From the NCBI GenBank assembly GCA_965230205.1, contig OZ245996.1, forward strand, positions 992,001 through 1,056,000: a stretch of 64,000 bases of DNA, given 5' to 3'. Below, in pieces: positions 24,837-33,878 of this stretch (the stretch's first letter is position 1; every line of letters begins with the position of its first letter). Under the pieces are notes generated by a model. The model ran no database searches and was not told the origin of the DNA. It was given only the letters and a program-made list of their open reading frames with translations. The DNA is from CANLBN01 sp965230205 (GTDB lineage: Bacteria; Pseudomonadota; Gammaproteobacteria; Pseudomonadales; Cellvibrionaceae). Position numbers and translations under genes: made by a program.

Positions 24837-25237
24837 AACTTTTCACTTTTGACATCGCCCTCACAATTAAGGCAATCCTCGACTCTTTTACGCTGCACTG
24901 CGGATAATTGACTGACAGGCATAAAACAATATTCCGTATGCTCTTCAGATAAATGGATCGTATTACCCGGTAACAACTCACATTTGAATATAAAAACCTG
25001 AGAATTCACCTGCTGATGATAGTAGACACCACTTAAATACTGAATCTTAATTTCACAGCCAAGCTCCTCATGGCATTCACGGTACAAGGTTTCGTGTATT
25101 GTCTCTCCGGGGTCAATCCCGCCACCAGGTAAACCCCAAGCATAACTACCGTAATTAGCCTTGAGCAAAAGCACTTCATTGCGATCATTAACGATAACCG
25201 CATGACAACTTAAACGGAAAGTATCGTCAAATGCCAT
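24833..25237 (-). CDS. Nudix hydrolase
   Basis: The 134-residue protein contains a complete Nudix box, GGGIDPGETIHETLYRECHEEL plus the following G, with catalytic E residues in REchEEL. It hydrolyses a nucleoside diphosphate linked to another moiety; the substrate is not identifiable. It overlaps the GNAT gene by 4 nt and starts 5 bp after a LysE-family gene, forming a likely three-gene unit. Confidence 0.92.
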   Translation of the reverse strand: MAFDDTFRLSCHAVIVNDRNEVLLLKANYGSYAWGLPGGGIDPGETIHETLYRECHEELGCEIKIQYLSGVYYHQQVNSQVFIFKCELLPGNTIHLSEEHTEYCFMPVSQLSAVQRKRVEDCLNCEGDVKSEKF

Positions 25238-25242
25238 AATAT

Positions 25243-25869
25243 TTATTTATTCGAACTAGCCAATAATGCCCCAAACATCACAAACATACCGCCAGTCAAA
25301 CGATTAAACATCGATAAAAAATTAGGCTTGGAAAACTGTGTTCGTATCTTTTTACCTGCCATAACATAAATAACTTTAATGGCATAATCCACTACCAACC
25401 AAGTCGCCATAAGAACGACAAGCTGCATAAGTAATGGGGCTTGCTCGTTCAAAAAAGCAGGAAATAAGGCTGTAAAAAAGAGTAAGTCCTTAGGGTTGCT
25501 GACTCCCGTTAAGAAGCCCTGCTTAAAGATAGTAAAGCTTGGCTCATTAAGCGATGCAGAATCAAGACTATCAGATTTGGTTACAGAAGAAGCCCGCCAA
25601 GTCTTAATACCGAGGTAAATTAAATAAGCCGCACCAATATACTTTGCAATAGAAAACACGGTATCAGAAGCGGTTAAGACAACACCTAAACCAAAGGCAG
25701 AAAGGCCCATTAATATAAAGGAGCCCAGTACATTGCCGATAATTGTATTATTCGACTTTATAAAGCCGTACTGGGAGCCATGAAGTGTAATCAATAACGA
25801 TGACGGCCCAGGAAGAGCAATTAAAGCCGTTATCACACCTATATAAGCCAACCACGTCGCTAATTCCAT
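25243..25869 (-). CDS. LysE/RhtB-family amino acid exporter
   Basis: A 208-residue inner-membrane protein with about six hydrophobic segments. The family signature GPSSLLITLHGSQYG follows the first segment, and FLTGVSNPKDLLFFTALFPAFL is the typical mid-protein motif. Members export amino acids or homoserine lactone by proton exchange. One of three paralogous LysE-type genes within 2.6 kb; substrate is unknown. Confidence 0.9.
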   Translation of the reverse strand: MELATWLAYIGVITALIALPGPSSLLITLHGSQYGFIKSNNTIIGNVLGSFILMGLSAFGLGVVLTASDTVFSIAKYIGAAYLIYLGIKTWRASSVTKSDSLDSASLNEPSFTIFKQGFLTGVSNPKDLLFFTALFPAFLNEQAPLLMQLVVLMATWLVVDYAIKVIYVMAGKKIRTQFSKPNFLSMFNRLTGGMFVMFGALLASSNK

Positions 25870-25960
25870 CTGTAATCTCTCTTAAGTTATCTCTTTTCAA
25901 CTAATGGGATAATATCGTAAATAAAAAGCAGCAAATTTTACCACCTTTTTTATCACCTTA

Positions 25961-26464
25961 TTAAAAGCCCTTCTTCATTATATTTCTGATTCGCGCTTTT
26001 ACTGAAGCCGCTTCATCTCTTAGTGCCATTGAGAATAGCTGTTTTACCTCCTCAGTTAATTCAGGGAAGTAAACCGTCAACTCATATAAACCGTTATACG
26101 CCCATGCTCTTACGAACTTATTATCGCTGATTAAGTTTTTTCTGATAAAGGCATCCACAACGTTTTTGTCTCTGTTTTGAACTGGCATATAAGGCATACA
26201 TTGGAGAATATGTAGCTGAGCCTCCCACAAAGTCAGCTTGCGCAGCGAATGATAAACACTATGAACTTGCTCTGCAGAAAGTGCATTACCCTTCTCAAGG
26301 TAATGCTTCAACATCCACGTTGCAGCCTTTTCTTCGGTAGCAGAAACAATCATTGTGACAATATCGTCTATAAAAGAAAAAGAGTTTTCGTGCTGACAAT
26401 ATATCTTTTGAATATCATCGGAGGATTTGCCATCCCAACCAGATAAATCACGCAGAAGTGACAT
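25961..26464 (-). CDS. Helical repeat (HEAT-like) protein of unknown function
   Basis: The 167-residue protein is predicted all-helical. Segments AEQVHSVYHSLRKLTLWEAQLHILQCMPYM, KNVVDAFIRKNLISDNKFVRAWAYNGLYELTVYFP and EVKQLFSMALRDEAASVKARIRNIMKKGF look like HEAT-type repeats. No signal peptide. No family name is recognised. It lies between two LysE exporters, 25 bp after one and 91 bp before the other, on the same strand. Confidence 0.75.
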   Translation of the reverse strand: MSLLRDLSGWDGKSSDDIQKIYCQHENSFSFIDDIVTMIVSATEEKAATWMLKHYLEKGNALSAEQVHSVYHSLRKLTLWEAQLHILQCMPYMPVQNRDKNVVDAFIRKNLISDNKFVRAWAYNGLYELTVYFPELTEEVKQLFSMALRDEAASVKARIRNIMKKGF

Positions 26465-26489
26465 TCTCCTATACCATCGTCTTCATTGT

Positions 26490-27113
26490 TTAATGGCGAT
26501 GCATCATCGATGCAAGGAGGCCAGCGCCCACTAAAGCGCTACCGCTCACTTTATTAAGACGCCGACGAGCTTGATAGCCCTGCATCTTATGACGAATACT
26601 GCCGGCAAATAAAGCAAACGAAGTGACTGTTATTGCAATAATGGTTAAAAACGTCATCATCAAAATCAGGACCTGAGGCAAAGCAGCCGATGCAGGATCG
26701 ATAAATTGAGGAAGAAATGCCACAAAGAATACAATATCCTTAGGGTTTAATGCTGTCACAAGAAAAGAGGCTTTAAACATAGCAAATCTGGAGGCACTCT
26801 GAGCAATAGATGATTCTGAGTATTCTTCTGGTTTTATAGTCCAAGCCTTAATACCGAGATAAATTAGGTAAGCAACACCAAACCATTTAAGCACTAAAAA
26901 TAATGTCGCCGACGTCGCCAGTACTGCACCAAGTCCGATCAATGATAGGGTCATTGCCGTAAAGTCACCTAATAAAACCCCTGCCACCAAAGGTGTAACA
27001 GATGCCCTTCCATGACTAATCGCCTGACCAATCACCATAATGACCGTAGGGCCGGGAATAATTGCAAAAACAAAAACGACGGCAATAAATGCAAACCATA
27101 TTTCAAGTGTCAT
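26490..27113 (-). CDS. LysE/RhtB-family amino acid exporter
   Basis: A 207-residue protein with six predicted membrane segments, GPTVIMVIGQAISHGR after the first one, and VTALNPKDIVFFVAFLPQFI in the middle. Most like the LysE/RhtB exporters of amino acids. The C-terminus RRRLNKVSGSALVGAGLLAS is typical. Second of three in this cluster. Confidence 0.9.
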   Translation of the reverse strand: MTLEIWFAFIAVVFVFAIIPGPTVIMVIGQAISHGRASVTPLVAGVLLGDFTAMTLSLIGLGAVLATSATLFLVLKWFGVAYLIYLGIKAWTIKPEEYSESSIAQSASRFAMFKASFLVTALNPKDIVFFVAFLPQFIDPASAALPQVLILMMTFLTIIAITVTSFALFAGSIRHKMQGYQARRRLNKVSGSALVGAGLLASMMHRH

Positions 27114-27165
27114 ACTATATTCTCACTTATCTGGCATTCATTTTTAAAAGCCACTGACAGCAGCA

Positions 27166-27786
27166 TTAACTTTTTCGTTCAACAAGTAGACCCATCCCGA
27201 TAATTCCCAGAAAGGCAGCACAACAGCGATTAAAAACCTTTCTCATTTCAGGCTTTGAAAACCAATGACGCAAATACACACCAAATGCCGCATAGAGTGC
27301 GATTGCTATAAACTCCAAGCATAAGAATAAAGTACCCAGTATAAAAAATTGATAGCCAACTGCTTCGGTTGATTGTATAAACTGAGGGAGAAAGGCTGTA
27401 AAAATTAAAATTGCTTTCGGGTTACCTGCCGCCAGAAAAAATTCCTGGCTAGCCAATTGACACACTGTTTTTGCTTCTGTCTCTTTGTGATTGATATCTG
27501 ATACCTTAGCGCTCCACAATTGATAAGCAATCCAAAACAAATAAATAGCCCCTACCACTTTAATGGCAAAGAACAGTGTTTCGGATGCATAGAGAATTGC
27601 AGCCAGACCAGAAGCTGCCAAGAAAATCATCACAACAAAGGCTGACAATCGTCCCAAGCCTGCGACAACAGCTGATCGATAGCCAAAATTTTGTGCGTTA
27701 TTCATCGCCAATAAATTATTAGGACCTGGAGCCATATTAAGGGCAAAACAAGCCGGGATAAATAAACTTAACGTTAAAAAATCCAT
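27166..27786 (-). CDS. LysE/RhtB-family amino acid exporter
   Basis: A 206-residue membrane protein with GPNNLLAMNNAQNFGYR after the first hydrophobic segment and AAGNPKAILIFTAFLPQFI in the middle, as in LysE/RhtB transporters. It is the third of three neighbouring members; sequence differences suggest different substrates rather than recent duplication. Confidence 0.9.
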   Translation of the reverse strand: MDFLTLSLFIPACFALNMAPGPNNLLAMNNAQNFGYRSAVVAGLGRLSAFVVMIFLAASGLAAILYASETLFFAIKVVGAIYLFWIAYQLWSAKVSDINHKETEAKTVCQLASQEFFLAAGNPKAILIFTAFLPQFIQSTEAVGYQFFILGTLFLCLEFIAIALYAAFGVYLRHWFSKPEMRKVFNRCCAAFLGIIGMGLLVERKS

Positions 27787-27797
27787 TAGTTATTACC

Positions 27798-28076
27798 TTA
27801 TAGAGAACTATTTACTGACTTATGCAAAATAATCCCAACAACTAGAGTTGCAATTATAGAAATCACTAAAAAAATTGGAAACAAAGAATGTAAATAGTGA
27901 ATAAAACCATAATCATTTATTTGAACATAAATAGCTTTCCAGCCTTTCAACTTCATAGACTCTCCAGTTATAACATTTTTACCGCTGCTCGAAGCTGTAG
28001 CAATGCTAAATATTATAGAGAATATGGCTCCAACTAATATGCCAACAAAAGTCGATTTAAGTAAGAGCGTAAACAT
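27798..28076 (-). CDS. Small two-segment membrane protein, unknown function
   Basis: The 92-residue protein has two hydrophobic segments (residues about 8-28 and 66-85) with a polar loop between them (SSSGKNVITGESMKLKGWKAIYVQIN). No family is recognised. It ends 11 bp before the start of the LysE-type gene at 27786, on the same strand, so it may be cotranscribed with it. Confidence 0.65.
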   Translation of the reverse strand: MFTLLLKSTFVGILVGAIFSIIFSIATASSSGKNVITGESMKLKGWKAIYVQINDYGFIHYLHSLFPIFLVISIIATLVVGIILHKSVNSSL

Positions 28077-28174
28077 TTTATCTTCCTTTCTTACTTGAGA
28101 GATATAGTAGATACTTATCTATAAACAGTAGCATCGTAGGTTAATCTTACTAAACCAACAACTCTCGCTCCAGA

Positions 28175-28642
28175 CTACTGGCATATATCAGCAAAAATAC
28201 CATTAACAGTGCTTTTTAAATCGCCTGGGCTCAGCTCTATCTCCAAACCTCTACGACCAGCGCTTACATAAATGGTCGCATGCTGTTGAGCAGAGCTATC
28301 GATAACCGTTCTGAGACGTTTTTTCTGCCCAAGTGGGCTAACTCCACCGAGAACATAACCTGTCGAGCGTTCCACATCAAGCTTATCAGCCATTACTGCC
28401 TTTTTTGCCTTAGCTGCTTTAGCAATTCGTTTCATATTTAACATCGCACAAACTGGCACAATACCCACAACCAACTCTTTACTTTCAAGACTCACCACTA
28501 AAGTTTTAAACACTCGGCCTTCAGACACACCCATTTTTTCAGCGGCTTCCAGCCCGTACGATTCACTGGATGAGTCATGAGTATACTCATGTACCTGATG
28601 CTGTACTTTATTTTTATTTAATAAATTAATTGCTGGTGTCAT
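28175..28642 (-). CDS. ybaK: YbaK/EbsC-family Cys-tRNA(Pro) deacylase
   Basis: The 155-residue protein reads as YbaK: HEYTHDSSSESYGLEAAEKMGVSEGRVFKTLVV, MKRIAKAAKAKKAVMADK, and RSTGYVLGGVSPLGQKKRL. YbaK removes cysteine mischarged onto tRNA(Pro) by prolyl-tRNA synthetase. Catalysis needs the lysine in VFKTLV, which is present. It is 32 bp downstream of an AAA ATPase gene. Confidence 0.93.
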   Translation of the reverse strand: MTPAINLLNKNKVQHQVHEYTHDSSSESYGLEAAEKMGVSEGRVFKTLVVSLESKELVVGIVPVCAMLNMKRIAKAAKAKKAVMADKLDVERSTGYVLGGVSPLGQKKRLRTVIDSSAQQHATIYVSAGRRGLEIELSPGDLKSTVNGIFADICQ

Positions 28643-28674
28643 TTTGTTTTCGCAAACGTTTTGATAACAATACC

Positions 28675-29853
28675 TTATTTATTTTTATCAGGCCAATGCC
28701 ACAAGGGCTCATCTAACATTCCTTGGCCCACAACTTGAGTTTGCCCCAAGCTCTTCTCTAAATGCACAGAATGACACTCATCGGCACTTTCCAGAGTAGC
28801 AATCAAACGACTGGCATGAGACACCACCCAGACTTGTGTATTTTGTGCTGCACGAATAATTAATCGAGCAAGCGCAGGAAGCAAATCAGGATGCAAACTG
28901 GTTTCAGGTTCATTCAGTACCATTAAAGGCGGTGGCCTCGGTGTTAATAAGGCGGCAACCCAAAGTAAATAACGCAATGTACCATCAGACAATTCTGATG
29001 CTGACAAAGGCCGTAATAAACCTTCTTGCTGAAGACTAACGCTGAAACGACCATCTTCTTGTACAACGATGCTTAAGGTCGCACCAGGAAAAGCATCTGA
29101 GATAGCGTCATTAAGTGCATTAATATCACCTATTTCTATAATGGTTTGCAGGGCAGCAGCTAAATCTCTGCCATCATGATGCAAAACAGGCGTACGAGTC
29201 CCTAGCTGCGGCAACCGTGCCGGTGCACCAGCATCGGATCTAAAATGATCGTAGAACCGCCAAGCCTTTATTTCCTCTCTCATTGTAATAACTTCAGGTG
29301 CTATGCTTGGATCGGCCACTTGGGCAAAAATACTTTCAAACTGACTGGCATGTTGCGAAATCACTTGCCACTGTCGATTTGAACGCACTTTAATAGCAGC
29401 CCCAGTACGATCAACTAATAAACTAGCCGGGCGATAGGCTTCACCGCTCCAGATACATTCTTTTTTAATTTCAGGGTCTAGGGCAAATGCCGTTGGCCCC
29501 AGATTTCCTGGTGGCGGCAAGCCCAGTGAAATTGAATAACCGAAACTCTCAGCTGAAAAGCCTAAGCGCAACCTTGCGGCTTTCTGCTTGGGCCCACCTT
29601 CGATATTCACTTCACCTTTTCGCATCGCTTTAGAGATTTTTTCAGGGCCGGCCCAAAATGTCGAACTCAAGCCTCCCTCTCGCGCCAGTGAATTAATCAC
29701 GCCACCCTGTGCGGTTTCAGATAACAATCTCAAGGCCTTATACAAATTCGATTTGCCGCTGGCGTTCTCTCCAGTAATAACATTTAAGTTCCCAAAAGGA
29801 ATCACTAAATTTAATAATGATCGATAGTTACTAATCGCCAGCGTTTTTATCAT
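28675..29853 (-). CDS. AAA-type ATPase of the RecF/AAA_21 (COG4637-like) group
   Basis: The 392-residue protein is an ABC/RecF-like ATPase without coiled coil of SMC length. The N-terminus has TLAISNYRSLLNLVIPFGNLNVITGENASGKSN with the Walker A motif, the signature is ELSDGTLRYLLWVAALL, Walker B is PLMVLNEPETSLHPDLL, and a late SHASRLI motif follows. No TOPRIM, nuclease or other domain is fused. Such solitary ATPases are of unclear function; some relatives act with nucleases in defence, but no partner gene is adjacent. Confidence 0.85.
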   Translation of the reverse strand: MIKTLAISNYRSLLNLVIPFGNLNVITGENASGKSNLYKALRLLSETAQGGVINSLAREGGLSSTFWAGPEKISKAMRKGEVNIEGGPKQKAARLRLGFSAESFGYSISLGLPPPGNLGPTAFALDPEIKKECIWSGEAYRPASLLVDRTGAAIKVRSNRQWQVISQHASQFESIFAQVADPSIAPEVITMREEIKAWRFYDHFRSDAGAPARLPQLGTRTPVLHHDGRDLAAALQTIIEIGDINALNDAISDAFPGATLSIVVQEDGRFSVSLQQEGLLRPLSASELSDGTLRYLLWVAALLTPRPPPLMVLNEPETSLHPDLLPALARLIIRAAQNTQVWVVSHASRLIATLESADECHSVHLEKSLGQTQVVGQGMLDEPLWHWPDKNK

Positions 29854-29896
29854 TAATCCTTAGCCTTTATCCAAAACGATACAAACAACATTCATG

Positions 29897-30283
29897 CTAT
29901 ACATTCACTTTGTATTTGAGGTCTGTCACTTCATCGCCTGTTATGCCTCGAAACCCCCAACAATGAGGCGCCTGCTCCTTAATGGTAATTTCAATATCTA
30001 TAGGTGCTATCGATAACTGGCTTTCAATTTGACTAAACAATTCTTTAATCAATGCTTTTTGTGTATCCACTTGCCGGCCCGCCATCATATTAATCTCGAT
30101 AACAGTATAAGCATCACTACGGCCACCTGGATAAAAATAGTCTTCTCTATCCATCGGGATAAATCGGTGCGCTCGCTTATCTTCAGGCATACCCAGCACT
30201 GATTGCATACAACCATGTATAACATCCGATAACTTTGCTTTTATTGGATTTAACTTCTCTTTTATTCCATAGACGACAATCAT
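29897..30283 (-). CDS. Tautomerase-family protein without the usual N-terminal proline
   Basis: The 128-residue protein resembles the larger tautomerase/MIF-like group: NPIKAKLSDVIHGCMQSVLGMPEDKRAHRFIP, YTVIEINMMAGRQVDTQKALIKELFSQIE and the C-terminal ITIKEQAPHCWGFRGITGDE. Canonical tautomerases start with Pro-1 as the catalytic base after Met removal; here the start is MIVVYG. GAGAGAAA sits in the expected place before this ATG, so a different start is unlikely. The activity is therefore uncertain. Confidence 0.8.
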   Translation of the reverse strand: MIVVYGIKEKLNPIKAKLSDVIHGCMQSVLGMPEDKRAHRFIPMDREDYFYPGGRSDAYTVIEINMMAGRQVDTQKALIKELFSQIESQLSIAPIDIEITIKEQAPHCWGFRGITGDEVTDLKYKVNV

Positions 30284-30333
30284 ATTTCTCTCAAAACTTA
30301 CAAAATATTTAAAATAAAATGATAAGGCAATAA

Positions 30334-30840
30334 CTAAGATTTTCTAAAATGTTTCAATCCGTTAATACCAAAATAAACAATGCTACCGACCAAACCACTG
30401 TATAAGCAAAATTTGTGCAGCGACGCTACCGAAATAACACCTAGCAACTGGTTATCAGCAAAAAAAGGAGAGAGCGGTTCCATATCTGCATGCATGACAC
30501 TATCGATCAATACATGACTATAAGTCCCGATAAAAGCCGATAAGAACACAACCCACCACGCTATCTGGTTTTTCGAAACCTGTAGTTGATTACCCAATAA
30601 AATAGCTAAGCCGACTTCCACTAAATACTTACCTGTCAAACCTGAAAACACAGCCAGTAATGTCGCGCCAATATAAGTATGGGAAAACCCGTGCAGATGC
30701 CCTTCACCCGATAACAGCACTATTAAGGGCTGAATATCCATCACTATTTGAGCCCAGCCAAAAATCATCAAACTGAAACTACTTTGCAAAATTGCTTTGA
30801 CAGCAATTCCTGGCCCCATATGAAACGGTGTAAATGGCAT
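30334..30840 (-). CDS. Membrane protein of the DUF4184/YdjM-like metal-dependent hydrolase type
   Basis: The 168-residue protein has about four membrane segments. It starts MPFTPFHMGPG, and contains GHLHGFSHTYIG and GTYSHVLIDSVMHADMEP, histidine and aspartate groups positioned as in membrane-bound metal-dependent hydrolases. The function is not known. It is in the same direction as its neighbours with spacings of 50 bp on each side. Confidence 0.75.
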   Translation of the reverse strand: MPFTPFHMGPGIAVKAILQSSFSLMIFGWAQIVMDIQPLIVLLSGEGHLHGFSHTYIGATLLAVFSGLTGKYLVEVGLAILLGNQLQVSKNQIAWWVVFLSAFIGTYSHVLIDSVMHADMEPLSPFFADNQLLGVISVASLHKFCLYSGLVGSIVYFGINGLKHFRKS

Positions 30841-30889
30841 TAAAGCTCCCAGAATATGAAAAGCCGATTGGCAGCTCTCGATTTATAAT

Positions 30890-31378
30890 TTATATCGTAC
30901 ACTCATCGAAGTCAGTTGTTATAGTATGATTTTCATCTGGAGCAGGATACGGCTTTTTAAAAGTAAACGCGCTATCAGAGGGACCATGAGTTCGTATGTA
31001 TTGTAATTTTTCATCGGCTTCTTGCAGTGTAGGTCGATGCCCTTTAGGAATCCACCATAGCACCATATGCGCCTCAGCCATTTTATGAAACCACTCTTTT
31101 TTCCTACGCATAATTTCGACGTGTGCCGAACGATAGGCATAGTTATGAAGATGCTCTATATCATCCCATACCGACATATTAACGATGGCATTATCTCCAA
31201 AATAATCAATACTCGTCGCATCACCGTCTTCGGTTTGTAAACGCCAAACAAACCCGGGAGAATTTTCAGCTAACTCGTTAATACGATCCAGATTATTAAC
31301 AAAAACAGATAGTTCTGGCGAATCTAATGGGAATTTTAATTCAGCAATATTTAATTGAGCGAGTTCGTATTGCAACAT
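30890..31378 (-). CDS. DUF3291 domain-containing protein
   Basis: The 162-residue protein fits DUF3291, a dimeric alpha-beta barrel-like family: YELAQLNIAELKFPLDSPEL, LAENSPGFVWRLQTEDGDAT, NMSVWDDIEHLHNYAYRSAH, HMVLWWIPKGHRPTLQEA. I prefer the ATG at 31378 over 31387 because AAAGGA lies 8 nt before it. Related families are monooxygenase-like; function is unknown. It lies directly after a LysR gene on the same strand. Confidence 0.85.
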   Translation of the reverse strand: MLQYELAQLNIAELKFPLDSPELSVFVNNLDRINELAENSPGFVWRLQTEDGDATSIDYFGDNAIVNMSVWDDIEHLHNYAYRSAHVEIMRRKKEWFHKMAEAHMVLWWIPKGHRPTLQEADEKLQYIRTHGPSDSAFTFKKPYPAPDENHTITTDFDECTI

Positions 31379-31404
31379 AGCTTTCATCCTTTAATCATTA
31401 TGTT

Positions 31405-32310
31405 TTATACATCTAAAAGTTGAGCGAATTTTTCTCTAAGCATATCACGTAACAACAGTACTGCGGGCGTAATCTGTTTACGCGTAGGACTCATCAGATT
31501 TAAATCAATACTTGGCGATTGATACTCAGGTAATATTCTCACGACTCTACCCGCGCGAAGGTCATCACTCATATCAAGCCGCGACTTATAAGCGATACCT
31601 CTACCGGCAACCGCCCAACGATGCACGACATCCGCATCATTCACACAACGATTCCCCGAAACCCTTATCTTATAACGCTCATTATCATTGTCTTTTGCAA
31701 TAAATTCCCACAAATCGTAACTGCGGTTATTCAATTGATACAACAAACAATTATGCTCCACTAAATCATTGGGCTCCTTCGGCATCCCAAAGGTGGCGAG
31801 ATAACTTGGAGAAGCACACAATACCCGATCTATCGTGGCTAACTTAAAGGCCACCATCGATGAGTCATCCTGCTTGCCATAACGAATAGCTAAATCAACA
31901 CGATCTAAATAAAAATCAGCAATGGAGTCACCCAATAATAAATTAATAGACAAATTAGGGTGCTGGTCCATGATCTCATCAATCCAACTTAACATCAGGT
32001 TACGACCGAGATCTGAGGGAGCCGATACTCTTAGTTCACCAGCCACCTTTCCCCCCAAGGCATGAATTGAGGCTCGCCCAAGCTCTAGGTTATCCAGAGC
32101 CTTGCGGCAGTAGACTAGAAAGCGCTCTCCTTCGGCAGTAATTCGAAGTTGACGGGTGGAACGAATAAACAGCTGCACCTCGAGCTGATTTTCTAACCGC
32201 TTCAAAGCAGCACTGGCTGCTGCGGTTGTCATATCCAGCTGTTCAGCTGCACGGGTAATACTGCCGCTATCGGCGGTACGAATGAAAAGAGAAAGGTCGT
32301 TTAGATTCAT
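31405..32310 (-). CDS. LysR-family transcriptional regulator
   Basis: The 301-residue protein has the LysR helix-turn-helix (LNDLSLFIRTADSGSITRAAEQLDMTTAAASAALKRLENQL, then LFIRSTRQLRITAEGERFL) and an effector domain. The ATG at 32310 is preferred over the TTG at 32316. It is divergent from a quinone-oxidoreductase-like gene 135 bp away, the most likely target, and resembles regulators of the AaeR/PecT type. The effector may be an electrophile or aromatic compound. Confidence 0.92.
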   Translation of the reverse strand: MNLNDLSLFIRTADSGSITRAAEQLDMTTAAASAALKRLENQLEVQLFIRSTRQLRITAEGERFLVYCRKALDNLELGRASIHALGGKVAGELRVSAPSDLGRNLMLSWIDEIMDQHPNLSINLLLGDSIADFYLDRVDLAIRYGKQDDSSMVAFKLATIDRVLCASPSYLATFGMPKEPNDLVEHNCLLYQLNNRSYDLWEFIAKDNDNERYKIRVSGNRCVNDADVVHRWAVAGRGIAYKSRLDMSDDLRAGRVVRILPEYQSPSIDLNLMSPTRKQITPAVLLLRDMLREKFAQLLDV

Positions 32311-32444
32311 TATCAAATATTTTTTGATTATGTTTGATTTATTACCCCGTTTATATCATACCTCCACTTGTCAATAATAGCCCCTATCACTAACACACAA
32401 ACAACAGCCATTACCCCATAGAAAACCAACATAGAGGATGCCTT

Positions 32445-33494
32445 ATGAAAGCCATCGGTTATTTACAACCTCAACCCATTGATCAAAAAGATGCTTTAAT
32501 GGATATTGAATTACCAACACCCCAGGCGAAAGGCCGTGATTTGCTGGTAAAAGTGCAAGCAGTATCCGTAAACCCTGTGGATACAAAAGTAAGAGCATCA
32601 ACCTCCCCTGAAGCCGGTGATCACAAAGTACTAGGGTGGGATGCCGTCGGTGAAGTCGTTGCGACCGGTGAGCTTGTCGAATTTTTTAATGTAGGCGACC
32701 AGGTATGGTACGCCGGTGATATCACTCGCTCAGGCTCTAACGCTGAATACCAATTAGTTGATGAACGAATCACCGGTCTCAAACCCACATCGCTATCAAA
32801 TGTTGAAGCTGCTGCCATGCCATTAACGGCAATAACCGCATGGGAATTATTATTCGATCGCCTAGGCTTTACCCCTGCAACATCGGCGCTAACAAACCAA
32901 AAGCCAGAACAGGAAAATGAACCCGCAAAAAGTATTTTAATTATAGGCGCAGCAGGCGGCGTTGGCTCGATATTGACTCAACTGGCGGCAAAACTAACAA
33001 ACGCTACGGTGATTGGCACAGCATCACGCCAACAAAGCCAAAGCTGGGTAAAAGAACTGGGGGCCGACCATGTTATTAATCATCACCAGCCGTTAATGCC
33101 GCAATTAGCTGCTATCGGTATCGATAACGTGACTCATGTCATTAGCCTCACTCACACCGACCAACATTTTGATCAACTAGTAGAAGCATTATCACCTCAA
33201 GGAAAATTAGCACTGATTGATGACCCTAAAACCACTATCGATATTACCAAGCTCAAGCGCAAATCCCTTTCTCTGCATTGGGAACTTATGTTTACTCGTT
33301 CCATGTTTACTACCTGGGACATGCAGAAACAACATGAGTTATTAACAACTGTCGCAAGGCTGGTTGATGACGGAACGATTAAAACGACACTAGGGGAAAA
33401 TTACGGCACCATCAACGCCAGCAATTTGAAACGAGCCCATACACACATAGAAAGTAATCAGGCAGTGGGCAAAGTCGTACTCGAAGGTTTTTAA
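32445..33494 (+). CDS. Zinc-type alcohol dehydrogenase-like quinone oxidoreductase
   Basis: The 349-residue protein is a medium-chain dehydrogenase/reductase: MKAIGYLQPQ, VNPVDTKVR, GWDAVGEVVATGE and the nucleotide fold ILIIGAAGGVGSILTQLA. No catalytic zinc-ligand cysteine is at the usual site, so it is a zinc-independent quinone-reductase-like member (TIGR02817 type). It is divergent from LysR and followed 52 bp later by a monooxygenase gene. The pair resembles quinone-stress units. Confidence 0.9.
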   Translation: MKAIGYLQPQPIDQKDALMDIELPTPQAKGRDLLVKVQAVSVNPVDTKVRASTSPEAGDHKVLGWDAVGEVVATGELVEFFNVGDQVWYAGDITRSGSNAEYQLVDERITGLKPTSLSNVEAAAMPLTAITAWELLFDRLGFTPATSALTNQKPEQENEPAKSILIIGAAGGVGSILTQLAAKLTNATVIGTASRQQSQSWVKELGADHVINHHQPLMPQLAAIGIDNVTHVISLTHTDQHFDQLVEALSPQGKLALIDDPKTTIDITKLKRKSLSLHWELMFTRSMFTTWDMQKQHELLTTVARLVDDGTIKTTLGENYGTINASNLKRAHTHIESNQAVGKVVLEGF

Positions 33495-33546
33495 ACACCC
33501 TTAATCTTTTACATTTGAACGCATAAATACAAACAGAGGAAAAATC

Positions 33547-33840
33547 ATGAGCCAAGCATTAACCATTGTTGCTCGCATTGAAGCCAATTCAGATAAAATT
33601 GAACTGGTAAAATCTGCATTATTAAAATTGATTGAACCAACACGCAAAGAAACAGGCTGCCTACAATACGACCTACACCAAGATAACGAAAACCCAGAAG
33701 TTTTCGTCTTTTATGAAAACTGGGAATCACGTGAACTGTGGCAAACACATATGAACAATGATCATTTAAAAGCTTATATGGAAGAAACGGATGGCTCTGT
33801 TGCAAGCTTCACATTAAATGAAATGAGCAAAGTCGCTTAA
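33547..33840 (+). CDS. Antibiotic biosynthesis monooxygenase (ABM/YgiN-like) domain protein
   Basis: The 97-residue single-domain protein is a ferredoxin-like ABM: LTIVARIEANSDKIELVKSALLKLIEPTRKETGCLQYDLHQ, then FVFYENWESRELWQTHMN, then a final strand. YgiN-like members oxidise quinols or protect against quinones. Cotranscribed with the upstream quinone reductase and controlled presumably by the LysR neighbour; a terminator follows. Confidence 0.92.
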   Translation: MSQALTIVARIEANSDKIELVKSALLKLIEPTRKETGCLQYDLHQDNENPEVFVFYENWESRELWQTHMNNDHLKAYMEETDGSVASFTLNEMSKVA

Positions 33841-33851
33841 CAATATCTATA

Positions 33852-33878
33852 GCCCAGCATTATCTGCTGGGCACTTTT
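33852..33878 (+). terminator. Terminator of the quinone reductase-monooxygenase unit
   Basis: GCCCAGCA (33852-33859) pairs with TGCTGGGC (33865-33872) around a 5-nt loop, followed by ACTTTTCATT and then TTTT. Confidence 0.8.

Noticed and set aside
28675..29853. RecF-like ATPase as part of a defence system
   Set aside because: No nuclease, TOPRIM, reverse transcriptase or other partner is adjacent; YbaK and tautomerase neighbours give no support.
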